DNA of 64,000 nt from Pseudohongiella sp. Lineage in GTDB: Bacteria; Pseudomonadota; Gammaproteobacteria; Pseudomonadales; Pseudohongiellaceae. Under the pieces are notes generated by a model that saw only the letters and a list, made by a program, of their open reading frames with translations, made no database searches and was not told where the DNA came from. The translations under genes were made by a program, and so were the position numbers. This document shows, piece after piece, positions 45,360 through 54,960 of this stretch. Position 1 is the stretch's first letter, and the number at the start of each line of letters is the position of its first letter. The DNA is taken from contig NZ_DRFV01000013.1 in NCBI RefSeq assembly GCF_011050365.1, forward strand, positions 41,808 through 105,807. The letters run 5' to 3'.

Positions 45360-46406
45360 ATGCAAGTGATGGAAGCGGAAGCCTCGACAACCCCGGACCT
45401 GAGCGAAGCCAGTAATGTCCTGCAACGACTGGCGGGGGCCGTGCGCGCTCAGGTGATCGGGCGTGACCAGGTCATCGAACTGACTGTTATTGCTCTGCTG
45501 GCGGACGGGCATGTGCTGCTGGAAGATTTCCCCGGCTCCGGTAAAACCACACTGGCCAAAGCCCTGGGCGAAGCCATTGTCGATGACCATTCGCCGTCGG
45601 ATGCAACGGACGCGGTGCCTATTGCAGCCTTCCGCCGCATCCAGTTTACCCCAGATCTGCTGCCTTCCGATGTCACCGGCAGCCCCGTGTTCGACACCAA
45701 CAGCAACACTTTCCACTTCCGTCACGGACCCATTTTTGCCCACGTCGTGCTCGCCGACGAGATCAACCGCACCTCGCCCAAAGTGCAATCGGCCATGCTG
45801 GAGGCGATGGGCGAAAAGCAGGTTACGGTGGACAACATCACCTACCCGCTGGACCCGTTGTTTTTTGTCATCGCCACACAGAACCCGTTGGACCTGGTCG
45901 GCACCTACCCACTGCCGACGCCGCAACTGGACCGGTTTTTGTTCAAGATCACCATGTCTCATATCGACCGCGATGCCGAGCTGGCGGTACTGGACACCTG
46001 GCAACAGCGCCGCGACCCGGCAGCCGACCGCATCCGCGTCGGGCGCAATGAAATACTGAGTGCCCGCAAGAGCATTGACCAGCACGTTTATATTGCTGAT
46101 GGCATCAAGTCCACGCTGGTCGACATCTCGCGCGCGCTGCGCGCTGACGAACGGGTAGTGCAGGGCAATTCGACACGCAGCCTGGTGCTGATTCTGCCCG
46201 CGCTCCAGGTGCTGGCTGCCCTGCGCGGACGCAACTATGTCAACGCTGACGACCTGGAAATGCTGCTGCCGCATGTACTGACGCACAGAGTCGAGCTGGC
46301 GCCAGGTGTCTCTGATTTCGGCAAGGTACTGCGCGACTGCATGCGTGAGCCACTGGAACAGCTGGCACGAAGCACGCTCAAGACACATCATTCGTCCGAT
46401 AAATAA
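45360..46406 (+). CDS. MoxR-family AAA+ ATPase
   Basis: The 348-residue protein has Walker A PGSGKTTLAKAL (~58-69), Walker B VVLADEINRTSPKVQSAMLEAM, a MoxR-specific ATQNPLDLVGTYPLP and a C-terminal lid domain (ALRADERVVQGNSTRSLV). AGGAG lies six bases before the ATG. MoxR ATPases act as chaperones or activators for VWA-type proteins; here the DUF58 gene two genes upstream is the likely partner. Confidence 0.93.
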   Translation: MQVMEAEASTTPDLSEASNVLQRLAGAVRAQVIGRDQVIELTVIALLADGHVLLEDFPGSGKTTLAKALGEAIVDDHSPSDATDAVPIAAFRRIQFTPDLLPSDVTGSPVFDTNSNTFHFRHGPIFAHVVLADEINRTSPKVQSAMLEAMGEKQVTVDNITYPLDPLFFVIATQNPLDLVGTYPLPTPQLDRFLFKITMSHIDRDAELAVLDTWQQRRDPAADRIRVGRNEILSARKSIDQHVYIADGIKSTLVDISRALRADERVVQGNSTRSLVLILPALQVLAALRGRNYVNADDLEMLLPHVLTHRVELAPGVSDFGKVLRDCMREPLEQLARSTLKTHHSSDK

Positions 46407-46416
46407 ACTGGTTTTT

Positions 46417-48516
46417 ATGTCACACCACCGCTTGCTCACAAGGACTGTTTTGGCCCGCGTGCCCGCACTGGTCAAAGGCCCGGCGACGGCACTGTTGCTG
46501 TCGGCGATGCTAATGCCTGCGCCGCTGCAGGCACAGGAAAGCGACGACGGCTTCGACGCCATCCAGTTCAATTCTCAACGTCTGTGTTTTGGCATGAGCG
46601 GCATCACCCAGCAGCGAGCTTTGGCCATCTGCGACGCACTGACGCTGGGGCAGAATGTGCGGGCGCGTGAACTGGCCCAGCAATGGGTTTCCGATGAACC
46701 CGAGGCGCCGGGCGCCCAGTTCTCGCTGGCCGAAGTCCTGTTCCGCGTGGAAGGCAATTTACCACGTGCCCTGTTCCATCTGAATATCGCCGAATCACTG
46801 ACCAACTACAGTTCACTGGGCCGCGCCATGGCCTCCGGCAACCTGGAATGGCACTACCTGACATTGAGCCAGTTATCCTACGCGCATCAGTTGATCGGTG
46901 ATCAGGAAACGTCTCTTCAGTATCTCGACCAGATCAGCGACATTTACGGACAGGATACCGAGTCCTTTCGTGGTTGGCCGTTAATCAAAATGAAACGCTA
47001 CGATGACGCCCGCGAGAGTGCCGAAAAAGTACTGGCTGCCAGCGACAATCCACGCGACCGCAGTCGGGCCTGGAATACGCTGTGCGCGGTTGAGCTGGCC
47101 GACATGCGACCCGCGGAGTCTCTGCAGGCCTGCGAAAATGCCATGACCGAGGACGAGAACATCGCAGCCTCGCAGGCAACAGAACTCGACACCGTGCATT
47201 TGCTTAACGCATCCGAGGTCTCGCTTAACCTGTTGCGCTTTGAGGAAGCAGAAAACTATCTGGATCGCGCATCGCGTCAGATAGATCCGGACAGCGTGGG
47301 CAACCCCTGGATATACAAGCTTTACCTGTACATGAACCAGGGCCGCTTTGATGCCGCCCGCAGTGCCCTGGATAACATGCTGGTGTGGCGCGACAGCCAA
47401 TCGCCGTTGGTGGGCGTCATGAACCGCGCTGATCATTTTATGGTCAGTGCCATTTTTCTGATGCTGGCGGGCTACCCGGATGATGCCGCCCGACTGACCC
47501 AGACTGCGTTGAACCAGCCCGACCGCACCGGTTCCTACACCGCTGATGAAGCCCAGAAGGACTCCTTTGCCGCGCTGGTCAACAGTGTTGCGCACCGCAT
47601 GCGCTACGAGCGCATCCGGGAAGACCTGGCCACCCGGTCACGCTTTGGTGCCTGGGGTCTGCGCATTGAAGCGTTGACGGCTCGCTTCCGCGCCTGGCGC
47701 TCAGCGCGTCATGCCGCTTCGCTGTTCGCCAACGCCGGGACCCTGACCAATCGTCTGCGTCCGTATGCGCCGCTGGATGTTCATATCCCCGAGTGGCTGG
47801 AACCGGAACTGATCGCATTGATCGGCCCGGGCGTCATGCAGCAACTGCTTGCCAGCACGGCCAGCGAAGGCGCCTTTGCGCTCAATCAGGGTTATGTCTT
47901 TGCCTATCAGACCGAGATCGCAGCGCAGCAGGGACGGGACGCGGCGGTGCTGGCTGCGGCAGAGCAGGCACTGGCACAACTGCCGGCGCAGGAGGTGATG
48001 CTGCGCGCACGGGTATCAGCCAGACTGGCGAACGCCGCGTGGCGCTCAGGTCAACAGGAGCAGGCGCTGCAGCATTATGCGGCCGCCTTGCGTCAGGATC
48101 CGACTATTTTACGCCGGCTGAGCCTCGCGCTCCCCATCACCCCCGGGGGCAGCAGCAGCGAACAAGGTGCTGAACTGGTGTCCTACCTGAGTCGCTCTCC
48201 CAGGTTCAGAATTGTCGACCAGGGACTACCCCTGGAAATTCTGTCGACCGACACGCCTGGCCTGTGCCTGCGCGACCACTCGGGTGATGCCTTGTCCTGC
48301 GTCGAACTGCAGGCGCCGGACCCTGTCACCGATGCTGCCGGAGACGCTGATGACAGCGCCGCTCAGCGTCTGGCCCGCCAGTTCCACGACAGAACCTTCA
48401 GTCTCGCGTATACTATCGACCGTTCCCAGCGTGTCGCCCTACTTGGCAACAGCGTTATCTTCAGCAATCAGGATTCCGGCCTGCAGCAACGACAAGACTC
48501 CGTGCTGCAGCGCTGA
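46417..48516 (+). CDS. Periplasmic TPR-repeat protein of the MoxR operon
   Basis: The ATG at 46417, 10 nt after the MoxR stop, opens a signal ending near LQAQ (699 aa). The longer frame from 46306 would overlap the MoxR gene by 100 nt. The chain is helical throughout, with TPR-like pairs at ~65-160, 200-330 and 490-560. A Cys-containing start of the mature part (QRLCFGMSGITQQRALAICDAL) may form a disulphide. The C-terminal ~100 residues are beta-rich. No named family recognised; the context suggests a partner of the transglutaminase or DUF58 protein. Confidence 0.75.
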   Translation: MSHHRLLTRTVLARVPALVKGPATALLLSAMLMPAPLQAQESDDGFDAIQFNSQRLCFGMSGITQQRALAICDALTLGQNVRARELAQQWVSDEPEAPGAQFSLAEVLFRVEGNLPRALFHLNIAESLTNYSSLGRAMASGNLEWHYLTLSQLSYAHQLIGDQETSLQYLDQISDIYGQDTESFRGWPLIKMKRYDDARESAEKVLAASDNPRDRSRAWNTLCAVELADMRPAESLQACENAMTEDENIAASQATELDTVHLLNASEVSLNLLRFEEAENYLDRASRQIDPDSVGNPWIYKLYLYMNQGRFDAARSALDNMLVWRDSQSPLVGVMNRADHFMVSAIFLMLAGYPDDAARLTQTALNQPDRTGSYTADEAQKDSFAALVNSVAHRMRYERIREDLATRSRFGAWGLRIEALTARFRAWRSARHAASLFANAGTLTNRLRPYAPLDVHIPEWLEPELIALIGPGVMQQLLASTASEGAFALNQGYVFAYQTEIAAQQGRDAAVLAAAEQALAQLPAQEVMLRARVSARLANAAWRSGQQEQALQHYAAALRQDPTILRRLSLALPITPGGSSSEQGAELVSYLSRSPRFRIVDQGLPLEILSTDTPGLCLRDHSGDALSCVELQAPDPVTDAAGDADDSAAQRLARQFHDRTFSLAYTIDRSQRVALLGNSVIFSNQDSGLQQRQDSVLQR

Positions 48517-48536
48517 CGTCACTTTCAGGTCAGTTT

Positions 48537-49718
48537 ATGCACGACATCCCGAGATCCCTCTCTCGCGGCATGATACTGTTGCTCGCCGCCGCGTCCGCCC
48601 TGGGACCGGTCGCCATGCAAATCATGCTGCCTGCCATCCCCGTGGTACGCGAACGCTTTATGGTCAGCACGGGCACCGCTCAGCTCACGCTCAGCCTGTC
48701 GATGCTGTCCATTGCCATTGCCACCCTCATATACGGACCGCTGTCAGACCGTTATGGCCGGCGCCCCGTCATGCTCACAGGCATCTGCATTACCGTTTTT
48801 GGTTCGTTGCTGTGCATGCTGGCCGGCAGCATTGAGTGGCTGATACTGGGTCGCATCGTGCAGGCCGCGGGCGGCGCGGTGGGTCTGGTGCTGGCGCGGG
48901 CCATCGTGCGCGATGTTTACCCGGCCGATGAGGCCGCCGGCATCATCGCCACCCTGGTCATGGTCATGGTCGTCATGCCCATGCTGTCACCGGTAGTCGG
49001 CGGTGAAATGCTGGTCCGCTTCGACTGGCACGCCATCTTCTATCTGGTGGCTGCCATTGCCATCGTCATGCTGTTGGCGATGTTCCGTTATTTGCCGGAA
49101 ACGCTGCACCGTAAAGTTTATTTCACCGGGGTCGGCAGCATGCTCAAAGGCTTTGCCACGCTGCTGCGGGCGCGAACTTTCTCTGCCTACGCGTTCAATG
49201 TCGCTTTTGTCTCCGTGGTGTTTTTCAGTTTTATCTCAGGCGCACCGGAAATCATGGTCTCCGTGTTCAATCGCCCGCCCAACGAATATGGCTACTACTT
49301 CATCATGATCCCGCTGGCGTTTATGACAGGTAACTACATGGCGCGCGGCCTGTCGAAAAAGTGGGGCATCCACCGGATGATCAGCATGGGGTCCCGGCTG
49401 AGCATTGTCGGTATCTGCATTGCCATCGCTTTGCAGTTGGGGGGATTGCACCAACCGTTGGCGCTGTTTGCACCGATCGCCCTGAGCACCTTCGGCAATG
49501 GCATTTCACTGCCCAATGCCCAGGCCGGTGCGATTAACGAGTTCCCGGAAATGGCTGGCAGTGCCTCTGGTCTGACCGGTTTCCTGCAGATGGGGTTGTC
49601 AGCTGTGGCAGCACAAATGGTGGCGTTGATCTTCAACGGCACTGTGTACCCGATGCTGCTTCTGATGCTGGCCGCGGCACTCATATCGCTGTGGAGTTTT
49701 ACCCGCGTACAGCGTTAA
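48537..49718 (+). CDS. Bcr/CflA-family MFS drug efflux transporter
   Basis: The 393-residue protein has twelve membrane helices. The MFS motif A is GPLSDRYGRRPVMLTG (~64-79), and motif C-like GxxLSPVVGG is MLSPVVGGEM (~147-156), both typical of the Bcr/CflA group of H+-driven drug exporters. CAGGT is at seven bases before the ATG. It follows the TPR gene by 20 nt and could be read from the same transcript; its function looks unrelated. Confidence 0.88.
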   Translation: MHDIPRSLSRGMILLLAAASALGPVAMQIMLPAIPVVRERFMVSTGTAQLTLSLSMLSIAIATLIYGPLSDRYGRRPVMLTGICITVFGSLLCMLAGSIEWLILGRIVQAAGGAVGLVLARAIVRDVYPADEAAGIIATLVMVMVVMPMLSPVVGGEMLVRFDWHAIFYLVAAIAIVMLLAMFRYLPETLHRKVYFTGVGSMLKGFATLLRARTFSAYAFNVAFVSVVFFSFISGAPEIMVSVFNRPPNEYGYYFIMIPLAFMTGNYMARGLSKKWGIHRMISMGSRLSIVGICIAIALQLGGLHQPLALFAPIALSTFGNGISLPNAQAGAINEFPEMAGSASGLTGFLQMGLSAVAAQMVALIFNGTVYPMLLLMLAAALISLWSFTRVQR

Positions 49719-49750
49719 GGCCGGGTCACTCAGACTTGTTCAGAGGTTCG

Positions 49751-51415
49751 TTAAAGCCCGGCGTGGGCCTCAACATAATTCACGGTGTGATTCTTGATAT
49801 GTCGCAGCGACATGAACATGTCACTGTAAGTCTGCGCAATCACCGCCTGGCATTCACCTGCGCGCAGGCGGTCCAGATGGCGCTCCCGCATGTCCTTGCC
49901 GATTTTCCTGATTTTCTTCGAGTCTGCGATAAGCGTCTTGAACTCAGCTGCATTGGCGTCACGTTCGCGCGCTTTGGTCAGACGGTCAAAATACGCTGCA
50001 ACCTCATCGAAGAAGCTGAGAATATCGGCCCAGGCGTCCGGGCTGAGGTCTTCACTGCGTTTGAACAGACGACTGCGGTAAATACTGAACGACTGCAATG
50101 CATCCGCAATGCTTTCAATCTCATCGGCCATACGCATCAACCCGTATGAACGCTGCGATTGTCCCTGCGACACAGAGCCGGTCAGCACAATAGTGATGAA
50201 ATTGATCATCTCCTCTTCGATATTGTCAGTAATATCCTCAAGGTGATTGATGCGATCAAACAGCTTCTTTTTGTGCTTGGGCGCCGTGACGTATTCACGG
50301 GTGACCTCAAACATCTCCCGCGTAATATCTACCATATTGTCCATTTCCAGACCGGCCTGCTGCAGGGCCATCTCCGGTGCCATGGTGGTACGGCTACCCA
50401 GATACTTGAGCTTGTGAGATTCTTTTTCTTCCTTTTGCGGCACCAGCCAAATCACGGTTTTGGTCAGAAATCCAATCAATGGTATCCAGAACAGCACGTT
50501 AAGCACATTGAACAGGGTATGCGCGACGGCTATATGCCAGCCGATATTGGGCCGCATACCCTCTGCATCCTGGAGGTTGGCCTCACCCGCGACGACAAAA
50601 TCGACAAACGATACATACCAGGGGAATATGGCAATAAACAGCGCCGCGCCCAGAATATTGAATATGGCATGGGCCCGGGCGGCGCGCACTGCCGAGGTGT
50701 TGGCACCTATCGCCGCCAGCTGGGCCGTAATGGTGGTGCCAATGTTTTCGCCGATGATCAGAGCGACCGCCGTGTCGAAATTGATCACCCCGGTTGCTGC
50801 CAGCGTGATGGTAATGCCGAGCATGGCAGAACTGCTTTGTACAATCACCGTCAGCAAACACGCCAGCGCCACACAGGCCAGCAAACTGCCCAGTGACTGG
50901 GCATCAAACAGATACAGGTAAGAAATGAAGTTTTCGTCGGTACGCAGCGGCACAAACGCACCACTCATGAACTCCAGACCGGTGAAAATCAGGCCCAGTG
51001 CGACCAGCGCCTTACCCAGCGTGTTCAGCCAGGTACGCTGCGCTGCCACCATCGGGTAGATGCCCAGGCCTATGAACAACAGCCCGTATTTGCCGACCTT
51101 GAAGGAGATAATCCAACCGGTGACCGTGGTGCCGATGTTGGCACCCAGAATGACGCCAATAGCCTGCTTGAGCTCCATTAGCCCGGCATTCACCAGACTG
51201 ACGGTCATCACTGTAGAGATACTGCTGGACTGCACGAATACCGTAATACCCACACCGGCCAGCACTGCCAGCACACGGTTCCGGGTCAGGGAGGCAAGAA
51301 TGCCACGGATCGCCTCTTTTCCGCTGGACTGCAGCGACTCGGACAGGTACTTGAGACCGAGAAAAAAGATACCCAGGCCGCCGATAGCGGTATAAGAGAT
51401 TTCGAAATAGTCCAT
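49751..51415 (-). CDS. Na+/phosphate cotransporter with C-terminal PhoU-like domain
   Basis: The 554-residue protein has two inverted Na/Pi repeats, each with a QSSS signature: VQSSSISTVMTVSLVNAG and VQSSSAMLGITITLAATG, each followed by GANIGTT or GENIGTT. The C-terminal ~200 residues (DNMVDITREMFEVTREYV...) are helical and PhoU-like. It is likely to move phosphate with Na+, perhaps outward as for YjbB. No Pho-box was sought successfully upstream. Confidence 0.92.
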   Translation of the reverse strand: MDYFEISYTAIGGLGIFFLGLKYLSESLQSSGKEAIRGILASLTRNRVLAVLAGVGITVFVQSSSISTVMTVSLVNAGLMELKQAIGVILGANIGTTVTGWIISFKVGKYGLLFIGLGIYPMVAAQRTWLNTLGKALVALGLIFTGLEFMSGAFVPLRTDENFISYLYLFDAQSLGSLLACVALACLLTVIVQSSSAMLGITITLAATGVINFDTAVALIIGENIGTTITAQLAAIGANTSAVRAARAHAIFNILGAALFIAIFPWYVSFVDFVVAGEANLQDAEGMRPNIGWHIAVAHTLFNVLNVLFWIPLIGFLTKTVIWLVPQKEEKESHKLKYLGSRTTMAPEMALQQAGLEMDNMVDITREMFEVTREYVTAPKHKKKLFDRINHLEDITDNIEEEMINFITIVLTGSVSQGQSQRSYGLMRMADEIESIADALQSFSIYRSRLFKRSEDLSPDAWADILSFFDEVAAYFDRLTKARERDANAAEFKTLIADSKKIRKIGKDMRERHLDRLRAGECQAVIAQTYSDMFMSLRHIKNHTVNYVEAHAGL

Positions 51416-51495
51416 GGGCGCGAAGTTTATTAAATGCGCCGCAATATTACAATTTGTTTACAGTTTGGTGACAATTAATTTTGACTGGCGTCAGC

Positions 51496-52455
51496 TCAGC
51501 CTGCCGGGCCGGTCATGGTGGTGAAAACCGCTGTCACCAGCAGGATCAGGGCAGCCAGCCCCATCTGTAACCTGATCGAGCGGCGCAAACGTGACGCGCC
51601 ATCCAGCATCAGCGCAGGGACCAGACTGAACTTGTGCCGGGCACCGAGCGCCAGCAAGCCTGCCACCAGCGCCAGTTTGAGCAGCATCACCTGCCCATAG
51701 GATGTAGCCAGCAGCGCGGAGAAATCCGGGTTCAGCTGCCAGATCAACCATAGACCGCTGACCAGCAAGGCGCTGAGCACGATCCAGAGCGCCTGACTGA
51801 ACAACACCAGCAGCGATTGTAAAGACTGCCGATCACAACCGTTCCGGCCTTGAATCTGGGCGCTGCACAGAGCATAAAGCGGAATAAAGGAGCCCGCCCA
51901 CAAACAGACGGCAGCGATATGCAAAACCAGCATCAGCCGACTGATCGTGGCCAGTTGACTGACATGACCAAGAACCGCAAAAGACACTGCTATACACAGC
52001 AGCGCTGCGGCGGTCAGCGTAATGATGACCTGCGACGACAGTATCAGGGGGGTGGCTTTTGCTGCCGGCAGCGAACGCGAGACGTACCACAGGCCTGTGG
52101 CCACCAACGCCAGAAAAAATCCGGACAGTCGCCAGCGCACACCGTCGCCCAATGCTGTTTGCGCCAGAATTTGCGACATAACCGGATCAAACATGCCGCC
52201 GGGCCCGCGCTGATTGATGGCGCCCACCTGGAACAGGAAAAACACACTGCAGGCCAGAATGCCCAGCACCGCTGCCGGCAACAGAAAATGCGACAGCAAG
52301 CGCCGGTCAATCCCGGGGGGCTCAGCGTCGGGGCTGCCGGTGGGTACCTGACGACACAGCCAGGCGACAAACACAGCACCCGGTGTCGCCACCATGGCCA
52401 GGTAGGACAGCCATTTGCTCAGCAGGATGGCGATTTCCCAAAGCGTTGCGTTCAA
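51496..52455 (-). CDS. copD: CopD-family copper resistance membrane protein
   Basis: The 319-residue protein has about eight membrane helices. The region GHVSQLATISRLMLVLHIAAVCLWAGSFIPLYAL is typical of CopD/PcoD, with His residues likely to bind copper within the membrane. It follows the CopC gene by 8 nt on the same strand. The pair is thought to take copper from the periplasm inward or to handle it at the membrane. Confidence 0.88.
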   Translation of the reverse strand: MNATLWEIAILLSKWLSYLAMVATPGAVFVAWLCRQVPTGSPDAEPPGIDRRLLSHFLLPAAVLGILACSVFFLFQVGAINQRGPGGMFDPVMSQILAQTALGDGVRWRLSGFFLALVATGLWYVSRSLPAAKATPLILSSQVIITLTAAALLCIAVSFAVLGHVSQLATISRLMLVLHIAAVCLWAGSFIPLYALCSAQIQGRNGCDRQSLQSLLVLFSQALWIVLSALLVSGLWLIWQLNPDFSALLATSYGQVMLLKLALVAGLLALGARHKFSLVPALMLDGASRLRRSIRLQMGLAALILLVTAVFTTMTGPAG

Positions 52456-52463
52456 TGGCGCGC

Positions 52464-52877
52464 TCAGTGCTGATGATGGTCGTTGTGGCTGAGCTCCTGC
52501 AGCTCGGCCTGCTCACCGCCGTCACTGACCACAAAATTGAAGCTACCATTCACGGTATGACCATCAGTCCCGATAATTGTCCAGTTCACCGTGTGGGTAC
52601 CCAGCATCAGCTCGGGCAGGTCGTGGCTGAAGGTCCGCTGCGCGGCCGTTGTCGGGCTGAAACCGAAATCCATGTTGTGGCTGGCCCCATGGACCAACGT
52701 CAGACGCAACAGGCGTACATCATCACTAAAGTTCAGCACCAACTGTTCCGGCGACATCACCACCGCCTCATGACCGGGCGCGGATGAACTCAGTTCACCA
52801 TGCGCCAGCACCTTGCCAGCTGGCAGGGCTACCACTACCGCCAGCAACATTGCGTTTAACCAGGACAACTTTTTCAT
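52464..52877 (-). CDS. copC: CopC-family periplasmic copper-binding protein with His-rich tail
   Basis: The ATG at 52877 follows AAGGAG at six bases (137 aa). A Sec signal ends at LAHG, leaving a mature N-terminal His (AHGELSSSAP), the usual Cu(II) ligand. The second half has IIGTDGHTVNGSF, holding the Asp and His ligands of CopC. The C-terminus ends HNDHHQH, four His in seven residues, probably an extra metal site. It is co-transcribed with copD. Confidence 0.92.
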   Translation of the reverse strand: MKKLSWLNAMLLAVVVALPAGKVLAHGELSSSAPGHEAVVMSPEQLVLNFSDDVRLLRLTLVHGASHNMDFGFSPTTAAQRTFSHDLPELMLGTHTVNWTIIGTDGHTVNGSFNFVVSDGGEQAELQELSHNDHHQH

Positions 52878-53114
52878 ATCAACTCCTTGAGACCGGTGTA
52901 GGCATAAACATAACCGAACGTAACCTGAGCGCATTGTACACCAATGCGCTTAATAACCGCTTAATACGCCTGCGACACTTTGTCTCATACAAACACCGAT
53001 CGGGCGCTGTCGCCCCCGGTGACATCACCCAGGCAATCCATGCTGAAACAATTGCCGTACTCAGCTACAATAAGCCCAGTTTACCAACGACGTTAGTCCA
53101 CACGGGGAATTGTC

Positions 53115-54239
53115 ATGAAAAAGAAAGTCTGGTTAAGCGCCGCCGCCATCACCTTAGGCTCCTATGCTTTGTCCTTTTCTGCCGTCAACAACGCCCTGGC
53201 GCAGGGCCTGCCGGAATTCAGCCTGGAGACCATCACCAGCGAAATTCAGATGCCCTGGGGCATGGTGTGGCTGCCTGAGGGCGACATGCTGGTGACCGAT
53301 CGCAACGGCGACATCTTCCGCGTGCGCAATGGTCAGGTCGGCGATCCTCTGGGCGGCGTTCCTGCCGTGCACACCAACGGTCAGGGTGGCCTGCTGGATA
53401 TTGTCCTGCACCCGGAGTATGCCGATAACGGCTGGCTGTATATCAGCTACGCCAGTGAAGAGGGCGAAGGCGAAGGTAGCAACACCGCCATCATGCGCGC
53501 CCGGCTCGACGGCAACCGACTGGTTGATCAGGAGGTTCTTTACAAGGGCGCCGAAAACTCCATGCGCGGCCAGCACTACGGCGGGCGCATGATCTTTGAC
53601 AACGACGGTTATCTTTATTTCTCCATCGGTGACCGCGGCGACCACTTCACCAATGTGCAGGACCTGACCCGCGATGGCGGCAAAATCTACCGCCTGAATG
53701 CTGACGGCAGCGTGCCCGCCGACAATCCCTTTGTAGACCAGGATAACGCCAAAGCCGCGATCTGGTCATATGGGCACCGCAATCCTCAGGGTATCGATAT
53801 CAACCCGGTCACCGGTCAGGTCTGGGCCAGCGAACACGGCCCACGCGGTGGCGATGAAATCAACATTGCAGAAGCGGGCCTGAACTACGGCTGGCCTTAT
53901 GTCGGGTATGGCATCAACTATAACGGCGAGCCTCTGGCTGAAGCCAAATTTGGCGAAGGCATTGAACAACCCATCTGGTATTGGGACCCATCCATTGCCG
54001 TGGCTGGCATCGCCTTTGTCACCAGCGACCGTTACCCGGAGCTGCAGAACCATCTGCTGGTTGGTGCCCTGCGTGCCACCAAGCTTGAGTTACTGGAGAT
54101 TCATGAAGACCGCGTCCTGCGTCGCACCGATCTGCTGACCGGTATCGGCCGGGTGCGCGCGATACGTCAGGGCCCGGACGGTTATGTGTATCTGGGCATT
54201 GAGGGTGAAGGCATCAAGCGCCTTGTACCGGGCAACTAA
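53115..54239 (+). CDS. Soluble PQQ-dependent aldose sugar dehydrogenase
   Basis: The 374-residue protein has a Sec signal ending near ALAQG and a six-bladed propeller of the GSDH/Asd (YliI) type. Landmarks: MPWGMVWLPEGDMLVTDRNG, GGLLDIVLHPEY, SIGDRGDHFTNVQDL, YGHRNPQGIDINP and the WASEHGPRGGDEIN Ca/PQQ region. It oxidises aldoses in the periplasm with PQQ. GGGGA precedes the ATG. Confidence 0.93.
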   Translation: MKKKVWLSAAAITLGSYALSFSAVNNALAQGLPEFSLETITSEIQMPWGMVWLPEGDMLVTDRNGDIFRVRNGQVGDPLGGVPAVHTNGQGGLLDIVLHPEYADNGWLYISYASEEGEGEGSNTAIMRARLDGNRLVDQEVLYKGAENSMRGQHYGGRMIFDNDGYLYFSIGDRGDHFTNVQDLTRDGGKIYRLNADGSVPADNPFVDQDNAKAAIWSYGHRNPQGIDINPVTGQVWASEHGPRGGDEINIAEAGLNYGWPYVGYGINYNGEPLAEAKFGEGIEQPIWYWDPSIAVAGIAFVTSDRYPELQNHLLVGALRATKLELLEIHEDRVLRRTDLLTGIGRVRAIRQGPDGYVYLGIEGEGIKRLVPGN

Positions 54240-54294
54240 TACCCGGCAGTCAGTACCGTGCAACCAATAAAAACAAGCAGGAACCAGAATAAGG

Positions 54295-54939
54295 ATGAGT
54301 GAAAAACTACTGGAAGGTTACAAGCGTTTCAAAGAAGGCTATTACGCACAAAACAGGGAAAAAATACGGGAGCTGGCGCAGGACCAGCGACCGTCCTACG
54401 TACTGATAACCTGTTGTGATGCCCGGCTGGAGCCCTCGCGGATTTTTGATACCGAGCCGGGCGATCTGTTTGTTATTCGCAATGTCGCCAACCTGGTGCC
54501 ACCGTACGAAGTCGAAGGCTCGTACCACGGCACCAGCGCGGCCCTGCAGTATGCGATAACGGTGCTGGAGGCGCCCGAGATCATCGTGTTGGGACACTCG
54601 CGCTGCGGCGGCATCCGCTCTCTGGTGCTGGATCCGGACAAGATGGAAAAGGATTCGTTCATCTCGCGCTGGATGTCGATTGTGGCACCGGTGGCGAAAC
54701 TGGCAGACCCGGACAAACTGAATGATCCCAAGACCTTCAGCCAGTGCGAGCAGGCGGCGATTGGTTTTTCATTACGCAACCTGTTGACGTATCCGTGGAT
54801 TGCCAGCCGGGTGGCAGCCGGGACGCTGCAGATAAACGGCTGGCATTATAATATTTACAGCGGCGCACTGAAAAAAGTTCACGATCAGGACACTATCTCC
54901 ACGATCGTGGAGGCGTCCGATGACGCCTCAGCAGACTAG
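54295..54939 (+). CDS. Beta-class carbonic anhydrase
   Basis: The 214-residue enzyme interconverts CO2 and bicarbonate. Zinc ligands are Cys40 (in TCCDARLEPS), His101 and Cys104 (in GHSRCGGI), with the Asp42-Arg44 catalytic dyad in place. It is cytoplasmic (no signal). It starts 55 nt after the sugar dehydrogenase and converges with the RND pump gene. The last codons contain a perfect 8-bp inverted repeat (54910-54929) with no T-tract. Confidence 0.95.
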   Translation: MSEKLLEGYKRFKEGYYAQNREKIRELAQDQRPSYVLITCCDARLEPSRIFDTEPGDLFVIRNVANLVPPYEVEGSYHGTSAALQYAITVLEAPEIIVLGHSRCGGIRSLVLDPDKMEKDSFISRWMSIVAPVAKLADPDKLNDPKTFSQCEQAAIGFSLRNLLTYPWIASRVAAGTLQINGWHYNIYSGALKKVHDQDTISTIVEASDDASAD

Positions 54940-54960
54940 TCTGTTGCTTCAGCGATCAGT

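Noticed and set aside
45279..46571. 430-aa frame on the minus strand
   Set aside because: It lies opposite the MoxR gene, whose Walker motifs and ribosome site are clear; the shadow has no recognisable domain.
52878..53114. Gap between copC and the sugar dehydrogenase
   Set aside because: No frame, hairpin or repeat of note; it probably holds the two divergent promoters.
54910..54943. Inverted repeat GAGGCGTC-CGAT-GACGCCTC and palindrome CAGACTAGTCTG at the end of the carbonic anhydrase gene
   Set aside because: No T-tract follows on either strand and the first repeat is within coding sequence; not called a terminator.
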